A stretch of DNA of 64,000 bases from Portulaca oleracea (lineage: Eukaryota; Streptophyta; Magnoliopsida; Caryophyllales; Portulacaceae). The number at the start of each line of letters is the position of its first letter. Position 1 is the stretch's first letter. Where the stretch lies: positions 14,817,001 through 14,881,000 of the forward strand of contig CM055876.1 of assembly GCA_029582165.1 (NCBI GenBank), written 5' to 3'. Position numbers and translations under genes: made by a program. The notes under the pieces were generated by a model. The model had not been told where the DNA came from, ran no database searches, and saw only the letters and a program-made list of their open reading frames with translations. Below are positions 11,641 through 23,321 of this stretch, piece after piece.

Positions 11641-12200
11641 AAATACTTAGGTGTCGTTATTGGAAAAAGATATGATTTAATATCATGAAACATAGTAATC
11701 TACGGCCTAGCAAGATTTACATAAAATACATATTATTATTGTAATAAATAAAACAAAGGAAATTGGTATAAACAAGACAAAATCAAAACAAGAAATCACT
11801 CATATAGTCATATCCACATCTCTAACTCTCCATAATTTAACAATCTAAGTTAAACTTACTAGATTTTCGACGAACTCATCGGAAAACGCCTTAACTACCA
11901 TCAAGAACGACCTAGCTAACCCATCTCCTTTGCCCCTGTCGACTGCCAATGACACATGATCTACCAATTTTCGATCATCACCACCGTACACACCTGTCTT
12001 TGCATCACCGCCACCGTGTCCGTGGCCTGAATCGCTGTCGGGAGCCTTGTTGTGCCCACCTGTTTATCTGTCTCTCTTTCTCTGTTTCTTCATGAAATAC
12101 AGAAAATGAAAAAAGAGACAAGATCTTTAAATTCACTTGTCACATTACTTCACGACGTATTGGACAATTTACATATTTTTTTCAAAATACTAGAGTGCTA
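11641..12200. other. Possible CACTA interior with a gene-like fragment
   Basis: Read on the minus strand, about 11850-12060 is an open frame with a normal amino-acid mix and a Gly/His-rich stretch. It ends at a stop near 11850. I do not recognise it. It could be the 3' coding end of a transposon gene or a captured host fragment. The rest is AT-rich. Confidence 0.3.
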
Positions 12201-14029
12201 TTGGTCTGTTTGGTTCAGAGTTATGGAATGGAACTCCAAACCTTTGGATATGAAGTTTCTTCCTTACTTGATGTTTGGTTAGAGATTTTGGGAATGGAAC
12301 TCTATACTTTTGGGAATCAAGTTCCCCCCATTCTGGGGCAACTTGATACCTCTCATCTTTGGGGGGTTTCAACTCTCAGGAATCAATATTAATTAAAAAA
12401 TTATGGTTTAATTTTTTCCAATATTCCTTGGATTGGCTGACAACAAAGAAGGCTAGAGATACGATTGAGTAGTGAGCACCCTCATTGCAGTCAGAGAAGA
12501 GGTCATCGTCGTCGCCTGCAATGGAGAAGATGCCGGAAACCACCACGCCGTTGATACGGGCTTTCCGCTCTGGATATACATGTACGAGGTCGAAAACAAC
12601 CTATCCAGACTCACGAGGAGAAAGCATTCACCGGCAACAGAGAAGGTAGCCGGCAGCGAAGAAGTTGCCGGAAACCATCAATTTGGGGTTTTTCGATCTG
12701 GAGATTAGGTCAAGTTGTCGGATACCTTCCACTCGGATTTTTCGATCTGGACAAAGAGGATGGGACGACAATCATATGCCGGAAAAAGTAGCCATGGAAT
12801 CCGATTTTGAGATCCGATAGATGCTTTTCAATGTGGGTTTTTCAATTAGGACTTTTGGTGTTCTACAATCTGGACTTTGATGGATGCTTCACTGTCTTCC
12901 CTATGCAGATCTTGGGTGGTGAAGTATTCATGAATATTGGTGATTGATGACTATGAGGAATTGACGAATTGTTAGCCATGGCCTGTGAATCCAGTTTTAA
13001 AGAGATAAAACGAGGGCAAAAGAAGGATGAGGTGGATAGAGAATGACAATGGTTACTGTATTAGGTAAAAAGAAATACAAGTACTAAAAAGAGAAACAAT
13101 GTATATTTGTTTAAAATAATATATAAAAGATTATTTCATTCCTTAATTGAACCAAACACACAATATGAGAGCCTCCGCAACAGCGAGATCGGAGCCGACG
13201 TGGAAGACACCTGTCGCCGATGAGGTCGAGGATGGCACTGCAGCAGCGAGAGCGTCAATGGCGGACGAGTGTTTCTCGAATTCAGCCTCGCGTGCCGAGG
13301 TTGAAGACAAGTCCTCGGACGCCTTTTCCCTTTTTTTTTAATTTCGTTTTCATTAACTGAAACGGTGTCGTTTTGATGGGAGTGGGCCGAAAGTTTGAGC
13401 AGCTTGTGGCACACGTTGGGCTTGTGTTTGGTGGCTTTAGGAATAGCATTCTAATTCTCATTCAAAGCTTCCAACGCCCGGCAAGTATTCAATTTTAGTA
13501 ATTGAAATTTGTTTTCTAATTTTTCTAATTGAAAGATTGCAATTTTTAATTTTAGAATTGTAATCAAAAGTTTGTTTCATCAATTTGGAAATTTCATCAC
13601 AATTTTAACTTGAGTATATTTCTGATTTAGATATTTAATATTTTTTATGATTTATATTTATATTTATTTTAAAATGTAATGTCAAAATTTGAGTTTTAAT
13701 TTTCCACATTTTTAAAATAATTTTATGTATTCTGTAAAAGTAATTAAATAGAATAAATCAAAAGAACCAAATATATTTTAAAAATTTTAATTATTACATG
13801 TGGGACCTACCTTTTTTATTTATTAAACCAAAGTCACCCTCACCATTGGAAAGCGAACACTCAAGCTCAAACTCCCTTAGTGAGTCTCACTACTTCCACA
13901 TCATCCGTTGAGTAAAACTCACCCTCACCATTGCGGGTGCTCTGATGAATGGAGTTCCATTCCCTTCTCTGTAGGTATCAGATTCCATTCCATTCCATTT
14001 CTAAGTTGTTGAACCAAACAAACACCCCC
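12201..14029. mobile_element. Harbinger-like non-autonomous element
   Basis: The ends form imperfect inverted repeats. The left end reads GGTCTGTTTGGTTCAGAG..TTATGGAATGGAA. The complement of the right end reads GGGGGTGTTTGTTTGGTTC..AGAAATGGAATGG. The right flank is TTA and the left flank CTA, close to the 3-base TWA duplication of PIF/Harbinger. The inside includes patches around 12480-12720 and 13150-13340 with coding-like composition (CCGGAAACC words) but no recognisable transposase. A second inverted pair (GAGAGCCTCCGCAACAG near 13167 and CATTGCGGGTGCTCT near 13930) suggests another small element nested inside. Confidence 0.5.
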
Positions 14030-14125
14030 TTAGTTTTACTCTAAATTGTAAATTAGTTTGTCCCTTCGCTATCCTCAATTTTCCTTTAAAAACAATTATA
14101 ACCATACGAGAATCAGGACTTAAGC

Positions 14126-15292
14126 GAGTTCTTGGATAAAAATGCCACTAAACTTTACAAAATTTACAATGTTGTCACCCGAAAAAACATGTAATGAAAC
14201 TGTCACTAATTTATGTTAATTGTGACAAAAATGTCACTTTACCGGTTTGTGACTTGTTTTAGCCGGTTATAAACAGGTTAAGGGTGTTTAATGTTTCGAT
14301 TAACTATTAAGATTTACTGCCCCCCATCCCAACCTAGATTCTTCATCTTCTTCTTCCTCCACCCTCCTCCTCCATAACCCACCTCTTCCTCATCTCTTCT
14401 TCTTCATATTCTGGCAAAAAAATTAGGGTTTTCAGTCAAATTCTTCATCTCTCTTCCTCATCTCTTCTTCTTCCTCAGTTTGAGCTCTTCGTCGCTGAAC
14501 AAATGCTCATCTTCTGATTCAACAACTCGATCTTCATCTTCAACCTTGGATTGCTCCTTCCTCTTTGAAATCGAAGTTGCCCTGAGAATCAGACACTTTT
14601 CAAGCTCCTTCCCAAGCTTCCGCCATTGATGTCGATTGATGAGCTTTGAATTGAATAGAGGCAAAAAAATTAGGGTTTTCAGTGCAAAAAAATTAGTGTA
14701 AAGAATTTGACTAAAACTCCTAATTTTTTTGCCCAGAAAATGAAGAAGAAGAGATAAGGAAGAGGAGGGTTATGGAGGACAAAGAAGAGAAGATTGAAGA
14801 TGAGAGTTGAGGAAGAAGAAGAAGAAGATGAAGAATATGGATTTTGGGGATGGTGGAACATAATAAGAAAATGAAGAATAAATAAGAAACCCCTAATTTT
14901 TATGTCCTCAATTGAAGAAGGGGAACTGAGGAGAGCTAGGTTTATGGTGGAGAAGATGAAGAAGTTGCTGGGAGTAACAAGATGAAAGAAGAAGATGAAG
15001 ATGAAGAATCAGGGGGAAATATATGATGTAAAAAAAAATTAAGGGGGAGGGTAATTAATTTTAGTTGGTAAATATTAATAGGGTAGGTAAAAATTAAGAG
15101 GGAAAATATTAATGTTTAATGAACATATTAAATACAGAACCAAGCATATGACCGGCTATTGCAGGTAAATAAAAGGTAAAGTGACATTTTTGTCACAGTT
15201 AACATAAATTAGTGACAGTTTCATTACATTTTTTTCGGGTGGCAAAATTGCAATTTTTTGTAAAGTTTAGTGGCATTCTTGTCCAAGAACTC
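14126..15292. mobile_element. Mutator-like element with long inverted repeats
   Basis: Terminal inverted repeats of about 165 bases start GAGTTCTTGG at 14126 and end CCAAGAACTC at 15292. A perfect 10-base target duplication GGACTTAAGC flanks them (14116-14125 and 15293-15302). Long arms and a 9-11 base duplication are the Mutator signature. The 1.17 kb interior is made of GAAGAA/TTCTTC-rich blocks that form further inverted repeats. There is no transposase, so it is non-autonomous. It lies about 0.8 kb upstream of the FRS gene. Confidence 0.88.
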
Positions 15293-15302
15293 GGACTTAA
15301 GC

Positions 15303-16078
15303 CTGCAGGGGAGAAAGGGAACGTTGGGGTTTTCTTTCCGCATCAAAAATTCGTTCCAGATAAACCCTAATTTCGCAGGTCTTACATTGCTAATCATCAT
15401 GCGGAGAAGTAGTCCTGGATTCCGGCGAAGCTTTATGTCTTCTTCAGCTGCAGACATAAGTTAATTTTCGGGCTTTGAATCAATTGAAGAAGAAACAAAG
15501 CAATTGAAGGTAATCCAGAAACCTAATTTGAGGCCTTCATCTCCAATAGCGTTTGATTTTCCTTTAAGCTGTTCTATTTCGAATATGTTCTATTAAATTC
15601 ACTTCTTGTTTAATATTTCCCATCTATTTACAATCTTTTATTTCGGTCATTTCGCTGTTTATGGTAGTTAAGGTGTGTGTGATCACACCCCTCCCCCTCC
15701 CTACCCTATTTGGATAGGTGTTACAATAATTTTCAGGATTCAAGTGGTTTAAACGTGTTAAATATCTTAAGGATTCAACCTTTCTTGAGCTACTATCAAT
15801 TTATATATGTAAGAACCAAAAACTGTTAATTCTTCATTTTCCTGCTATGTGCTATCCTCTGTCTCCTGTTTTTGGTTTTTCATTTTTTGTTTGGAAAGTA
15901 TATGTTAAGTTAAGGGACATTTGGGTTGTTGGCCTGAAAAATATGGATCAGACTGTAAGCAGGCATTTAGTTTAATGATGGAATCTTGTCAGTTTGAAGT
16001 CCAGTGGTAAAATTTCAACTGTGGATTGCTCTGTAGGGCTTAACTTGTCGGAGAAAAAATGTATATGCAGTGAAATTG
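15303..16078. other. 5' flank and probable 5' UTR/intron of the FRS gene
   Basis: No long ORF. Much of this stretch (about 15420-16070) has a recognisable decayed copy at 19760-21130, so it was duplicated together with the gene. Possible splice acceptors precede the coding start (ATGCAG ending at 16070 and CTCTAG ending at 16092), so an untranslated first exon is plausible. I do not see a FAR1 DNA-binding domain here. Confidence 0.5.
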
Positions 16079-18047
16079 ATGAACAACTCTAGGCAAAGGA
16101 CCCTTGGAGGCGGGGTTCAGCATGTGCTGGATTACCTCAAGCATATGCACTCAGAAAATCCCAACTTCTATTATGCAGTCCATGGAGATCATGACCACTC
16201 AACTGACAACATTTTCTGGGTGGATGCTGTTTCCCGGTTAAATTATACCTATTTTGGGGACACTGTCTTTTTTGACACCTCATTTCGAAGCAAAGGCTAT
16301 AAGGTGCCCTTTGCCACATTTACTGGGTTGAATCATCATGGTCAGCCTGTACTTTTTGGGTGTGCACTTCTGCTCAATGAATCTGAATCGGCCTACAGTT
16401 GGCTTTTTCAGACATGGCTCCATGCTATGTCTGGGCAGATTCCTGTCTCAATCACCACAGAACCTGATCAGTTTGTTCAGATGGCTGTGGCTCAAGTTTT
16501 GCCAAGTACACGGCATCGTTACTGCAGGTGGAGCATGTTTAGGGAGACACAAGCCCGTTTGGGGCATTTCTACCAGTCACACCCTACTTTTGAGGTGGAG
16601 TTTAGAAAGTGTGTGAACGAGAGCGAAACGATTGAGGAATTTGAATCTAGCTGGGGCTCGCTTTTGGCGCAGTATTATCTTATGGATGATGAATGGCTTC
16701 AGTCAGTGTACAATGCTCGCCAAATGTGGGTACCTGTGTACATGCGTGGGACTTTCTTTGGGGAACTGCAGTCTATGGCTGATGGAAGTGATACAAGAAG
16801 TTTATACTTTGATGGATTCATCGATGCTGATACCACCATGCAAGTGTTGATGAAACAGTACGAGAAAGCAATCTCAAGCTGGCATGAGAGAGAACTCAAG
16901 GCAGATGATGATACTGCTAACACGCTGCCAGTTCTGAAGACTCCATCACCTATGGAGAAACAGGCCGCAAACCTCTTCACCAGGAAAGTTTTCATGAAGT
17001 TTCAACAGGAACTTGTTGAAACCCTTGCCACTTCTGCCACGAAAGTTGAGGAATCTGGAGCTGTTACAACATTCCGAGTGACCAAGTATGGGCAAATCCT
17101 CAAAGCTCATGTTGTGAGCTTCAATTCTTTAGAGATAACAGCTAGTTGTAGCTGCCAAATGTTTGAATTTTGCGGCGTCACTTGTACACATATACTATCA
17201 GTTTTCAGGGCAAAGAATGTTCTTACACTTCCTTCAGAGTATGTATTGAGAAGATGGACCAGAAGCGCAAAAAGTAGCTCCACATTGGATGAATGTGCTA
17301 TGGACGAGCCTACTGATTTACGAGATTGTCAAACTGCTAGGTACAACAACTTAAGGCAGGAAGCCCTTAAATTTGTGGAGGAAGGTGCAAAGTCCATATA
17401 TGTATACAATGTAGCTATGAATGCTCTGCAGGAAGCTTCAAAGAAGGTTACTGCTGTGAAGAATCAAGGTGCCGGACTTGCACAAGCCGGTGCTCTTACC
17501 AATGGTGAGAGTGAGACTGATGTGCAAATAGGAGGAGATAACGCCGTTGCTTCTGACCTATCCATAGTAAGTTCTGCACAAACTTCTGCACTTTTCATTT
17601 ATGTCGCAAGTTGGTATTGAGGAACGTCCAGCTTAGACCTGCCTAATGGATGTTACTTTACAATTGTCTAACGTATAAAGTTGAAGATATGTTGTGGGTC
17701 TACCGGAGTCTGTAAAACATCTTCTGCTTGGTTCTTATGGTTTTGTTGTATAATGTACCTATTCAATCTCGAAACATAAGAAGATGGTGCATACTGATGC
17801 CCCTTTTTGGTAGAGTTATGTTATTTTCAGCTCGTTCTTGTTTTGAAACACTAAGGTCTGCTTTGCTCTTATTATTCAGGAGGAAAAGGCAAAGAAGATT
17901 CATGAACTGACAGCCGAGTTGAGCAACACAAACAAGCGCTGTGATGTTTATCGTTCTAACCTGCTTGCAATTCTTAAAGACATGGAGGACCAGAAGCTGA
18001 AGCTTTCTGTTAAAGTCCAGAATGCAAGACTGAGTCTGAAAGAATGA
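16079..18047 (+). CDS. FAR1-related sequence (FRS) protein, MULE-transposase derived
   Basis: Two exons, 16079-17566 and 17880-18047, are joined by a GT-AG intron in phase 0 and give about 551 residues. Residues 15-200 are the domesticated Mutator transposase core (FGDTVFFDTSFRSKGYKVPF, GLNHHGQPVLFGCALL, VSITTEPDQ). The first Asp of the usual TTDxD motif is Glu here, so catalysis is unlikely. A SWIM zinc finger (CxCx9CxH, CSCQMFEFCGVTCTH) lies at 357-371. Exon 2 encodes the family's C-terminal coiled coil (EEKAKKIHELTAELS..), ending KVQNARLSLKE. FAR1/FHY3 relatives are nuclear transcription factors in light and developmental signalling. The N-terminal FAR1 DNA-binding domain is absent; some family members, I believe including Arabidopsis FRS9 (similar length), also lack it. 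The ATG at 16079 is the first in frame, but an upstream exon could alter the start. Reading on past 17566 gives a false C terminus in the intron. Confidence 0.9.
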
Positions 18048-19739
18048 TTTGCACGAACATTTTACCTGACCTGATATCGTGTGCATTCTGTAAATTTTAT
18101 AGAGCTGATGTGGCAATGAGATGTACTGCTGGAGTGGTTCTATGCTTCAATCCATGGCGATGTTCTCTTCCCTCCCAATTTTTGTTGCACATATGAATGT
18201 AGATTAGTTGTTCGCTTCATGCATTCTACTTTGTTGCTCCTAACAATTTTGTCAACTGTTGAGGTGGTAACACAACAATGCACAGGGGGATCCACAGCTT
18301 GCTACTAGTTCATTTTACGGGTAAACTCATTAAAATTGGAATGATAGTGAGATATTTTTTACGGTTAGTATTGTTGGTAGGCTGTATCTCTTGATACATT
18401 ATCATCTTTTTTTGGTCACTCTTATTATATACGACTGAGAAATAATAAAAGATGACTTCTTTGCACTAATAATAATTGATTGGGAGGCAACTAACATTTC
18501 GTAGAAAATATTATTAGGGGATCATATTTTTAAAATTAATTTTGAGCCTTCCTGTATTTTGTGGGGTAATCCAGTAAGAAATTGACAGAATCTGACAAGG
18601 CTTTCTGAAAATTATCAAAATATCGGTCATTTAATTTAAAGTAATTTATAAATTACCAAATTGTACTCATTTAATTTTAAAAAATGGTCTGTATTACACA
18701 TAATCAAATTTTGGATTAGTGGGATGATGGGCGTTAATGACTATGACCATGTTTGGTAATAAGCTTATTCAACAGCCAATTGTATAAATTGGTTTATTGG
18801 GGTGTCCTTTTTTGATAACCCACTCATAATAATTTGTGTACTGTATTAATCAACATATTTAGAACACAAATGTATTACCTGGAGTTCCAATGGTAAAATG
18901 AAAGAAAGTAGAAAATACGCGACATATTTCAACTGCCTATAAGTCCTCTAAAATCTTACCAAAATCCAGCAGAGATTGAACAAGAAGAAAAAAATAGTGG
19001 GGGATGAGTATTTGGAGTTAGCAGATGCACTTTATGAATTGGGCAAAGAATATATGATGGCAGGTGGGTTTTCTGTTCAAAAGGCTTCTCAAGTTAAGGT
19101 ACCTTTACACAGTAGCTGTTGGGTAATCTAATCTGTTTAGAGGAGTTCCAGGATGACCATTCTGTGGCTATTCCTCCTTCCTCTCATGTCTAGAATGAAG
19201 CCTGCCTTGTTCCATGGATTCTCAAGGGTGACAGCACTTGTCCATTGTGTAGGGGGAAACTTCTTTTACCCTGATTTTGTTCCCTCCTCACATATTCTTT
19301 TATTCTTTTTACTGTTGATTGTCACGCTATAGAAGAGGATGATTAGGAGTTCGAATCTATAGATTTGTTTTCTGTTGTCGATGTAGATTAGTCACAAGCC
19401 GATGGTTGGCACTTGGCACCATTAGTTGTCAGGAATCGAGATGCTAATTGTATAGTTTATGTCAACCATCTCTTTGGTGTTGTACTTGAATTCTATGTTA
19501 CATTGCAATCTAAATTCTCTTTAGCTTCTACCTCAATATCTGACTTATATTGTGTCCATTATCTTCTGATACAATATTCATTGTTATTGAAGAACACTAT
19601 ATCTTCATCATCCTCGACGACATTACTATCTAGGGAAAAAGGAAGTAGACAATATCACTTCATGGGATTTGGCATAGCCTTTAAGATTACAATCAGCAAA
19701 AACACTTTCTAGAATTAATGATGCATATATAGTGCTGAT
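18048..19739. other. 3' UTR of FRS and intergenic DNA with one unassigned coding-like patch
   Basis: The first 250 bases are probably FRS 3' UTR. At about 18972-19098 (plus) a frame reads through EYLELADALYELGKEYMMAGG to a possible GT donor (AAG|GTACC). It looks like a fragment of a real exon, but I cannot assign it. 19410-19712 is open but without recognisable content. The remainder is AT-rich. Confidence 0.4.
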
Positions 19740-21900
19740 CTAATGAATTCCGGTAACAAATTGAAGCTTTCTATCTTCTTCAGCTGCAAACATAAATTAA
19801 TGTTTGTATATTTAAATCCAGTGAAAAAGAAAGCAAGCAATTGGTTGCAATCCAAAAACCTAATTTTTAAGGCCTTCATATGGTGCCAATAGCGTCTGAA
19901 TTTTCCTTGACCTGTTCTATTTCTAATAATGTTCTATGTGAATCTATTTCTTGTTTATTTTAACCCTCTATTTATCGTCTGTCATTTCGCTTCTTTCACT
20001 GGTTAAGGTAGTTAAGTTGTGTATGATCACCCCCTTCCTCCCCTCTAGGGTGGAAATGAGACAAGTCGGCTCGCAAGCGGCCAGCCTTCGCAAGCCGGCT
20101 CGGTGGGAAGCTCGTATAGCTCGGCTCAAGATCAACTCGGCTTGGCCGGGGCTTGAACTTGTGAATTAAACAAGCCAAGCCAAGCCAAGCCATGAGCAGC
20201 TCGGCTCGTTATGCTTAGCAAGTCTAATAAGCTCGTGTTTTATATTCTACTATTACTTTTAATATGTTATCTTGTAGGTTGACTAATATAAATTTAAATA
20301 TTTAATCAAATAGGTAAATTAAATAGTTGAAAACATTAAAAAAAACCTTAGAAAGACGACAAACTATCATGCAATATTGTATTAAGATATAAGAACTATA
20401 TATTGAAACAACAAAAAAAAAACATTAATCATCATCAGGTCCTCAGGTTGAAATTAAGTTCACTTTGCAAATTATGTAGTACATAAATTGTGAATGTTCA
20501 TTACTTGTTATAAGGATCAAGTCATAAGCCAAACGACAAGTCAAGTTAAGCCACAAGCCTTGGCATTCCAAGCCTAAGTCGAGCATATTTAAACTCGGCA
20601 AGCTACAAGCCAAATTCAAGCTCACCCAAAGGTGACAAGTCAAACTTCAAACCTTATAAATTTGAGTTCGGTTTGGCTCATTTCCACCTTGCTCCCCTCT
20701 ATTTGTAGGTTTTAGAATAATGTTCAGGATTCAAGTGGTTTAAATGTGGCACGCATATGGAAGATTTTGTTAGAGTATAAAATCATCATTGGGCCTACAA
20801 CTATTAGCTTAAGCTTATGGTTGAGATGGTGATTCGACAGATTTGACCTTTCTTGAGCTGATGTCTGTTTTTATTTGTGAGAATAAAGAACTGTTGATTC
20901 CACACCTTATTGCCAACCTCTTTCTCAGTTCTCCTGTTTATTGTTTGGAAATTATATGTGAGGTAAGGGATACTAGGGGGGTTGGCATGAAAAGTTGGAC
21001 CAACTGAAAACGGGCATTTAGTTTAAACTTCAATGATGCAACCCTGTCAGTTTAAAGTTCAGTGGTGAACTGTGAGCAGTGGATTGGTCTGAAGGGCTTA
21101 ACTTATGTGAAGATACATATATCCAGTAAAATTGATGAACAGCTCTAGGGTAGTTGTAGCTGTTACAACATTCTGAGTAACCAAGTACGAGCAAGTCCAC
21201 AAAGTTCATGTTGGGAGTTTCGATTCTTTAGAGACAAGAGCCAGCTGTAGCTGCCGAATGTTTGTATTTTGAGGCATCACTTGTACACATGCTATCAGTT
21301 TTGACGTCAAAGAATTCTCTTACACTTCCTTTAGAGTATGTGTTGAGAAGATGGACTAGAAATGCAAAAAGAAGCTCCACAGGGATTTTGCGGCATCACT
21401 TGTGCGCAGGAAACCTTTGTACTTTTGGTAGAGTTGTGTTGTTTTCAGTTCGTGCTTGTTTTGAAACACTAAGTTCTTCTTTGCTCTTATTATCACCATC
21501 CAAGGAGTTGGACAAATCTGAAAACGGAGGAAAACCATTGCAATGTGGTAAAAGAAATCTCTTCACATGTATGAGAAGATGACAAATAGATTTACCAGTG
21601 CATCTGTGAGCTCAGTATAGTTGTCAGCATTCACATGGCCTGATGAAGATTATGTCAGACACAATTCCAAGTGCACCCAATGGTGTAATGGCCAAAGAGA
21701 CGAACCAAAATTTTACACCAGGAAAAGTATTCATGAGTCATGAAGCTGTCAATATCTTGCTAACACCTTTTCCAATCAAGCCACAAAATTTGAGGAATCT
21801 GAAGCATTTACCATGTTGAAGAATTTTAAAGAGGCAACTGAATCACTCACTCACCAGATTCTCTAACTACCAGTATTAAATATGTGGGGGCAAAATCTAT
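19740..21900 (+). pseudogene. Decayed, rearranged duplicate of the FRS locus
   Basis: Blocks match the FRS gene and its upstream region in order. 19770-20037 and 20700-21130 match the 5' flank (15430-16090). 21150-21385 matches the SWIM-finger end of exon 1 (about 17057-17285). 21420-21500 matches the 3' intron (about 17805-17880). About 960 bases of exon 1 are deleted exactly after GCTCTAG at 21142-21148. A further block (21700-21815) matches exon 1 near 16975-17060 but lies out of order. The frame is lost: a Cys codon became a stop in the SWIM region (TTTTGAGGC). A hAT element sits at 20046-20691. It is a dead duplicate. Confidence 0.82.
20046..20691. mobile_element. hAT-like non-autonomous element
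   Basis: The ends TAGGGTGGAAATGAG and CTCATTTCCACCTTG are inverted repeats. The 8-base duplication CTCCCCTC is perfect (20038-20045 and 20692-20699), as hAT transposases produce. The subterminal zones are full of GGCTCG/CGAGCC and AAGCC words. No transposase. It interrupts the duplicated FRS 5' flank. Confidence 0.88.
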
Positions 21901-22171
21901 ACATTGGTGGAAAGCATAAAAGGAGTAGATCTAGTATAACTGTGATGGTGTAATTGCTTCATTGATTGCCAACTCGTGGGAGCTAATAATGATACAAATA
22001 CAAACACAAATACAACAAATTAATCCAACAAGTATGGATGGTCACGCGAGTCACTAATGAGTATGCACAAATGAAACTCAAAAATGGAAATCAAAAGCAG
22101 CGGCCAGATCAGATCTGACCTGATCTACATCAAAAAAGAAGAAAGGGACGAGTCTGAGTAAGAGTCAGAGT

Positions 22172-22528
22172 CTAGTCGTCGGAATCATCACCGCCGCCGA
22201 AGAGGGAGACACGATTGTAGACGAGGAAGAGGACGAGAAGGAGAACGAGAGCAACGCCGAAGGGGGAGCCGCTGGCACGGTGGATGGAGTCAGGCTCCCC
22301 GACGGAGAATATGGAGGACAGGAAAGATCCCCGCTCGGACGACAGGAATTGTATGGTGAGCAGAAGGATGACCGGGAGTAGGAGGAGTCCCACTGGGCTG
22401 AGCAGCTCAGAAATGGCTTCCGTGATGGCTTCTCCGTCGCCGATCAACACCGGCGCTGACACCACCAGCACCACCACCACTGCTAGGAGGATGCCGTGCG
22501 GTGGCCCTCTTCCTGCTTCTTCGATCAT
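22172..22528 (-). CDS. Small conserved plant membrane protein, 118 residues
   Basis: The intronless frame starts MIEEAGRGPPHGILLAVVVV. Three hydrophobic segments are visible, at about residues 10-30, 43-62 and 88-106, separated by short polar loops (GDGEAITEAISELLSP; SSERGSFLSSIFSVGEPDS). The C terminus is a short acidic tail (GGGDDSDD). From memory, this layout resembles small uncharacterised transmembrane proteins found widely in land plants; I cannot give a symbol or function. Location in an internal membrane is inferred. Upstream (higher coordinates) lies a likely 5' UTR, and the gene is convergent with the FRS duplicate. The high GC and codon regularity relative to its surroundings support a real gene. 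Confidence 0.8.
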   Translation of the reverse strand: MIEEAGRGPPHGILLAVVVVLVVSAPVLIGDGEAITEAISELLSPVGLLLLPVILLLTIQFLSSERGSFLSSIFSVGEPDSIHRASGSPFGVALVLLLVLFLVYNRVSLFGGGDDSDD

Positions 22529-23269
22529 ATTTGACCTTTCCCCTCTAGGCTCTACTCTGCCCGGTGGTTATGGAGGTTTTTTGAGTGGTCAATGGGGAGC
22601 GTAGTAGCAGTAGTATGTATGTATGAGTGGAATTTGTAGATGGGGGATTGCGGTTGGATTTGGTGTACCTGACAAAGGAAGAGAGAATTGAATATAGGGA
22701 GTAAAAAAGACAAGTAGAAATTTGAATGTGCTGCGAAGTTTACCGGGGGGAGGGGAGTTGAGATTTCCTTTACTGGGAGAAGGGATCCCAAGTAGATTTC
22801 CACGCCTGCACTACACAATACTGTGCACCGGCCCAAAACCACGTTACCCCCTCTTTCACTCCCATTATTTTATTATTACTCTTATTATGTCACCCAGTGT
22901 AACACCTCCTCACCTACAGTTCTATAGTGTGATTATTAGTATTATATGTTAGAATCATACTTATCAGATCTAAAATTAAATCATTTATTATATCAATATA
23001 CGTATAATATAAATGCTTACAGACCATGATAACGATTCAATGCCTCATTATTTCTTTCCATTACACTTAGCTCATACTCTTGCAAAATTAACGGTTTAGG
23101 TAGTTTAGACAGTGGTTAGTAGATAGTAATTTATGTAGCTATAACCGTTTAAATTTAGTAATTTTGGATAGGAATTCACATAACAGTTTGGGAAGAAATA
23201 TGTTTAGTAAATTTGATTAACTTGTAGGTACATAAAATGACAAAGGATATGGTTATTGTTTTAGTATGG

Positions 23270-23321
<52 letters not shown>

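Noticed and set aside
17567..17620. The FRS frame stays open past exon 1 and ends at 17620.
   Set aside because: A GTAAGT donor at 17567 and an acceptor at 17879 join, in phase, to the family's conserved C-terminal coiled coil. The extra residues are intron read-through.
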